A stretch of 35,667 bases of DNA from DATMGU01 sp035555315 (GTDB lineage Bacteria > Pseudomonadota > Alphaproteobacteria > ATCC43930 > CGMCC-115725). Positions 34,586-35,667 of the stretch are shown one piece after another. Numbering within the stretch: position 1 is the stretch's first letter; each line of letters starts with the position of its first letter. A program made the translations under genes and the position numbers. A model generated the notes under the pieces. The model was not told the origin of the DNA, did no database searches, and saw only the letters and a program-made list of their open reading frames with translations. The stretch lies in assembly GCA_035555315.1 (NCBI GenBank), contig DATMGU010000077.1:1-35667 (forward strand), read 5' to 3'.

Positions 34586-35667
34586 TGCGTCGGGGGTCCG
34601 GCTGGTTTCCTGGCTCGATTGCCGGGGGGGTGGGCAGGTCGTCGTCGACGGGGACTTCGCCTATATCGGGCATATCAAACCCGAGCACGGCACGAGCATC
34701 GTCGACGTCAGCGACCCGAAACACCCGACGATCGTCGCGGAGATACCCGTCGAGCGCGGCTTTCACTCACACAAGGTACGCGCCGGAAATGGCCTGATGC
34801 TGGTCAACCGGGAGATGGTCGACAGCACGGCCGTCCGACCGGGCGTGCGCGGGGGCCTTGGCATCTTCGACGTGTCCAATCCGCGCCAGCCGAGGGAAAT
34901 CAATCATTGGAGCTGCGATGGAACCGGTGTCCATCGGTTCACCTTCGACGGACGCTACGCGTATCTCTCCCCGGAGATCGACGGATACGTCGGCAACATC
35001 GTCATGATCGTCGATCTCGTCGATCCGGCCCAGCCGCGCGAGGTGTGTCGCTGGTGGTTGCCCGGTCAATGGATCGCCGGGGGCGAGACGCCGAGCTGGG
35101 AGGGCAAAGCCCATCGGTGTCATCACCCGATCCGGTTCGGTGACCGCCTGTTCGTCAGCTATTGGCATGGCGGCATCATCATTCTCGACATCAGCGACAT
35201 GGCCAGGCCGAAGATGGTCTCGCGGCTCAACTGGAGCCCGCCCTTCCCGTGGCCGTCCCATTCCGCGGTCCTGATTCCGCAGCTGATTCACGGTCGGCGT
35301 TGGATGATCGTCGCCGACGAGGACGTGGATCGGCTCTCGCCCGATCCGGCTCCCGAGATGTCGGCGTTCCTATGGTTCGTCGACATCACGGACGAGACCA
35401 GGCCGATCCCCATGTCCACTTTCCAGGTGGAAGGGCTGCACGGTAAGCGAAATCCCGACATGACCGGCTGCCACCAGCCCGTGGAGGCGATCGTCGGGAC
35501 CGATGTCCCGGTCGCATGGTTTTCGCAGGGCCTGCGTATCGTCGATTTCTCGGATCCGATGCGTCCGCGAGAGGCGGCGCATTATGTGCCCGATCAAAGT
35601 CCCGATGGCCGCCGTGTGTCCAGCAACGATGTTTTCGTTGACGAGAGAGGCCTCATCTACCTCATCG
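34578..35667 (+). CDS. LVIVD-repeat beta-propeller protein, 3' end cut by window edge
   Basis: The ATG at 34578 overlaps the previous stop and opens 363 codons running to the window end. Six repeats of the LVIVD type are visible: SIVDVSDPKHP, LGIFDVSNPRQP, IVMIVDLVDPAQP, GGIIILDISDMARP, FLWFVDITDETRP and LRIVDFSDPMRP, each likely one blade of a beta-propeller. Between repeats there are several His-containing segments (FHSHKV, KAHRCHHPI, GCHQPVE) that could bind a metal. There is no signal peptide, unlike many secreted LVIVD proteins, so it is probably cytosolic. Function unknown; position suggests an enzyme or scaffold in the same pathway as the hydrolase and decarboxylase-like protein. Confidence 0.88.
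   Translation, partial: MADASGVRLVSWLDCRGGGQVVVDGDFAYIGHIKPEHGTSIVDVSDPKHPTIVAEIPVERGFHSHKVRAGNGLMLVNREMVDSTAVRPGVRGGLGIFDVSNPRQPREINHWSCDGTGVHRFTFDGRYAYLSPEIDGYVGNIVMIVDLVDPAQPREVCRWWLPGQWIAGGETPSWEGKAHRCHHPIRFGDRLFVSYWHGGIIILDISDMARPKMVSRLNWSPPFPWPSHSAVLIPQLIHGRRWMIVADEDVDRLSPDPAPEMSAFLWFVDITDETRPIPMSTFQVEGLHGKRNPDMTGCHQPVEAIVGTDVPVAWFSQGLRIVDFSDPMRPREAAHYVPDQSPDGRRVSSNDVFVDERGLIYLI

Overview
The window is GC-rich, densely coded DNA that looks like the chromosome of an alphaproteobacterium, possibly Rhodospirillales/Acetobacteraceae. This rests on codon use, a DtxR-type MntR paired with Nramp MntH, a CpaR-plug TonB receptor, an MHYT histidine kinase and Zur- and MntR-type operators. The placement is inference; there is no rRNA or other marker gene. 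I see no tRNA, rRNA, CRISPR array, phage or insertion sequence.

Layout. 1-1358 (-): amidase, 3' end outside the window. 1480-2859 (+): FAD/NAD(P)-binding oxidoreductase. 2876-5350 (-): metal-uptake ABC operon (binding protein, ATPase, permease), divergent from a TonB-dependent receptor (5524-7860, +); the shared intergenic region carries two Zur-like operators. 7880-8449 (-): a DUF4926/DUF6883 pair. 8625-14459 (-): RND efflux operon (outer-membrane factor, adaptor, pump), divergent from its likely TetR repressor (14560-15210) across a perfect 14-bp palindrome. 15316-16948 (+): small AtzG-like protein plus amidase, ended by a strong hairpin shared with a convergent flavin reductase (17002-17628, -). 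17826-19382 (+): MHYT sensor kinase, abutting a convergent allophanate hydrolase (19383-21188, -).

Middle part. 21244-21717 (-) mntR and 21898-23286 (+) mntH are divergent with two MntR-box-like palindromes between them; mntH is followed 4 nt later by an orphan periplasmic binding protein. 24208-24853 (+): AbrB/PIN toxin-antitoxin pair with palindromes in front. 24863-26821 (-): potassium transporter Kup.

Right end, 27066-35667, looks like a catabolic accessory region: homogentisate dioxygenase hmgA and a LuxR-type regulator (both -), then a rightward cluster of SDR, NitT/TauT-type ABC transporter (ATPase, permease, binding protein), alpha/beta hydrolase, carboxymuconolactone-decarboxylase-like protein and a cytosolic LVIVD beta-propeller that runs off the end. 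The genes are tightly packed or overlapping, so they probably act together on one imported organic substrate. I do not recognise the pathway, and it is the best candidate here for something undescribed.

Two themes stand out. First is metal homeostasis: two separate metalloregulated divergent units. Second is amide/urea-type nitrogen release: three amidase-signature enzymes, one of them allophanate hydrolase. Several short in-frame tandem duplications (15, 18, 18 and 33 bp) are also scattered through the window.
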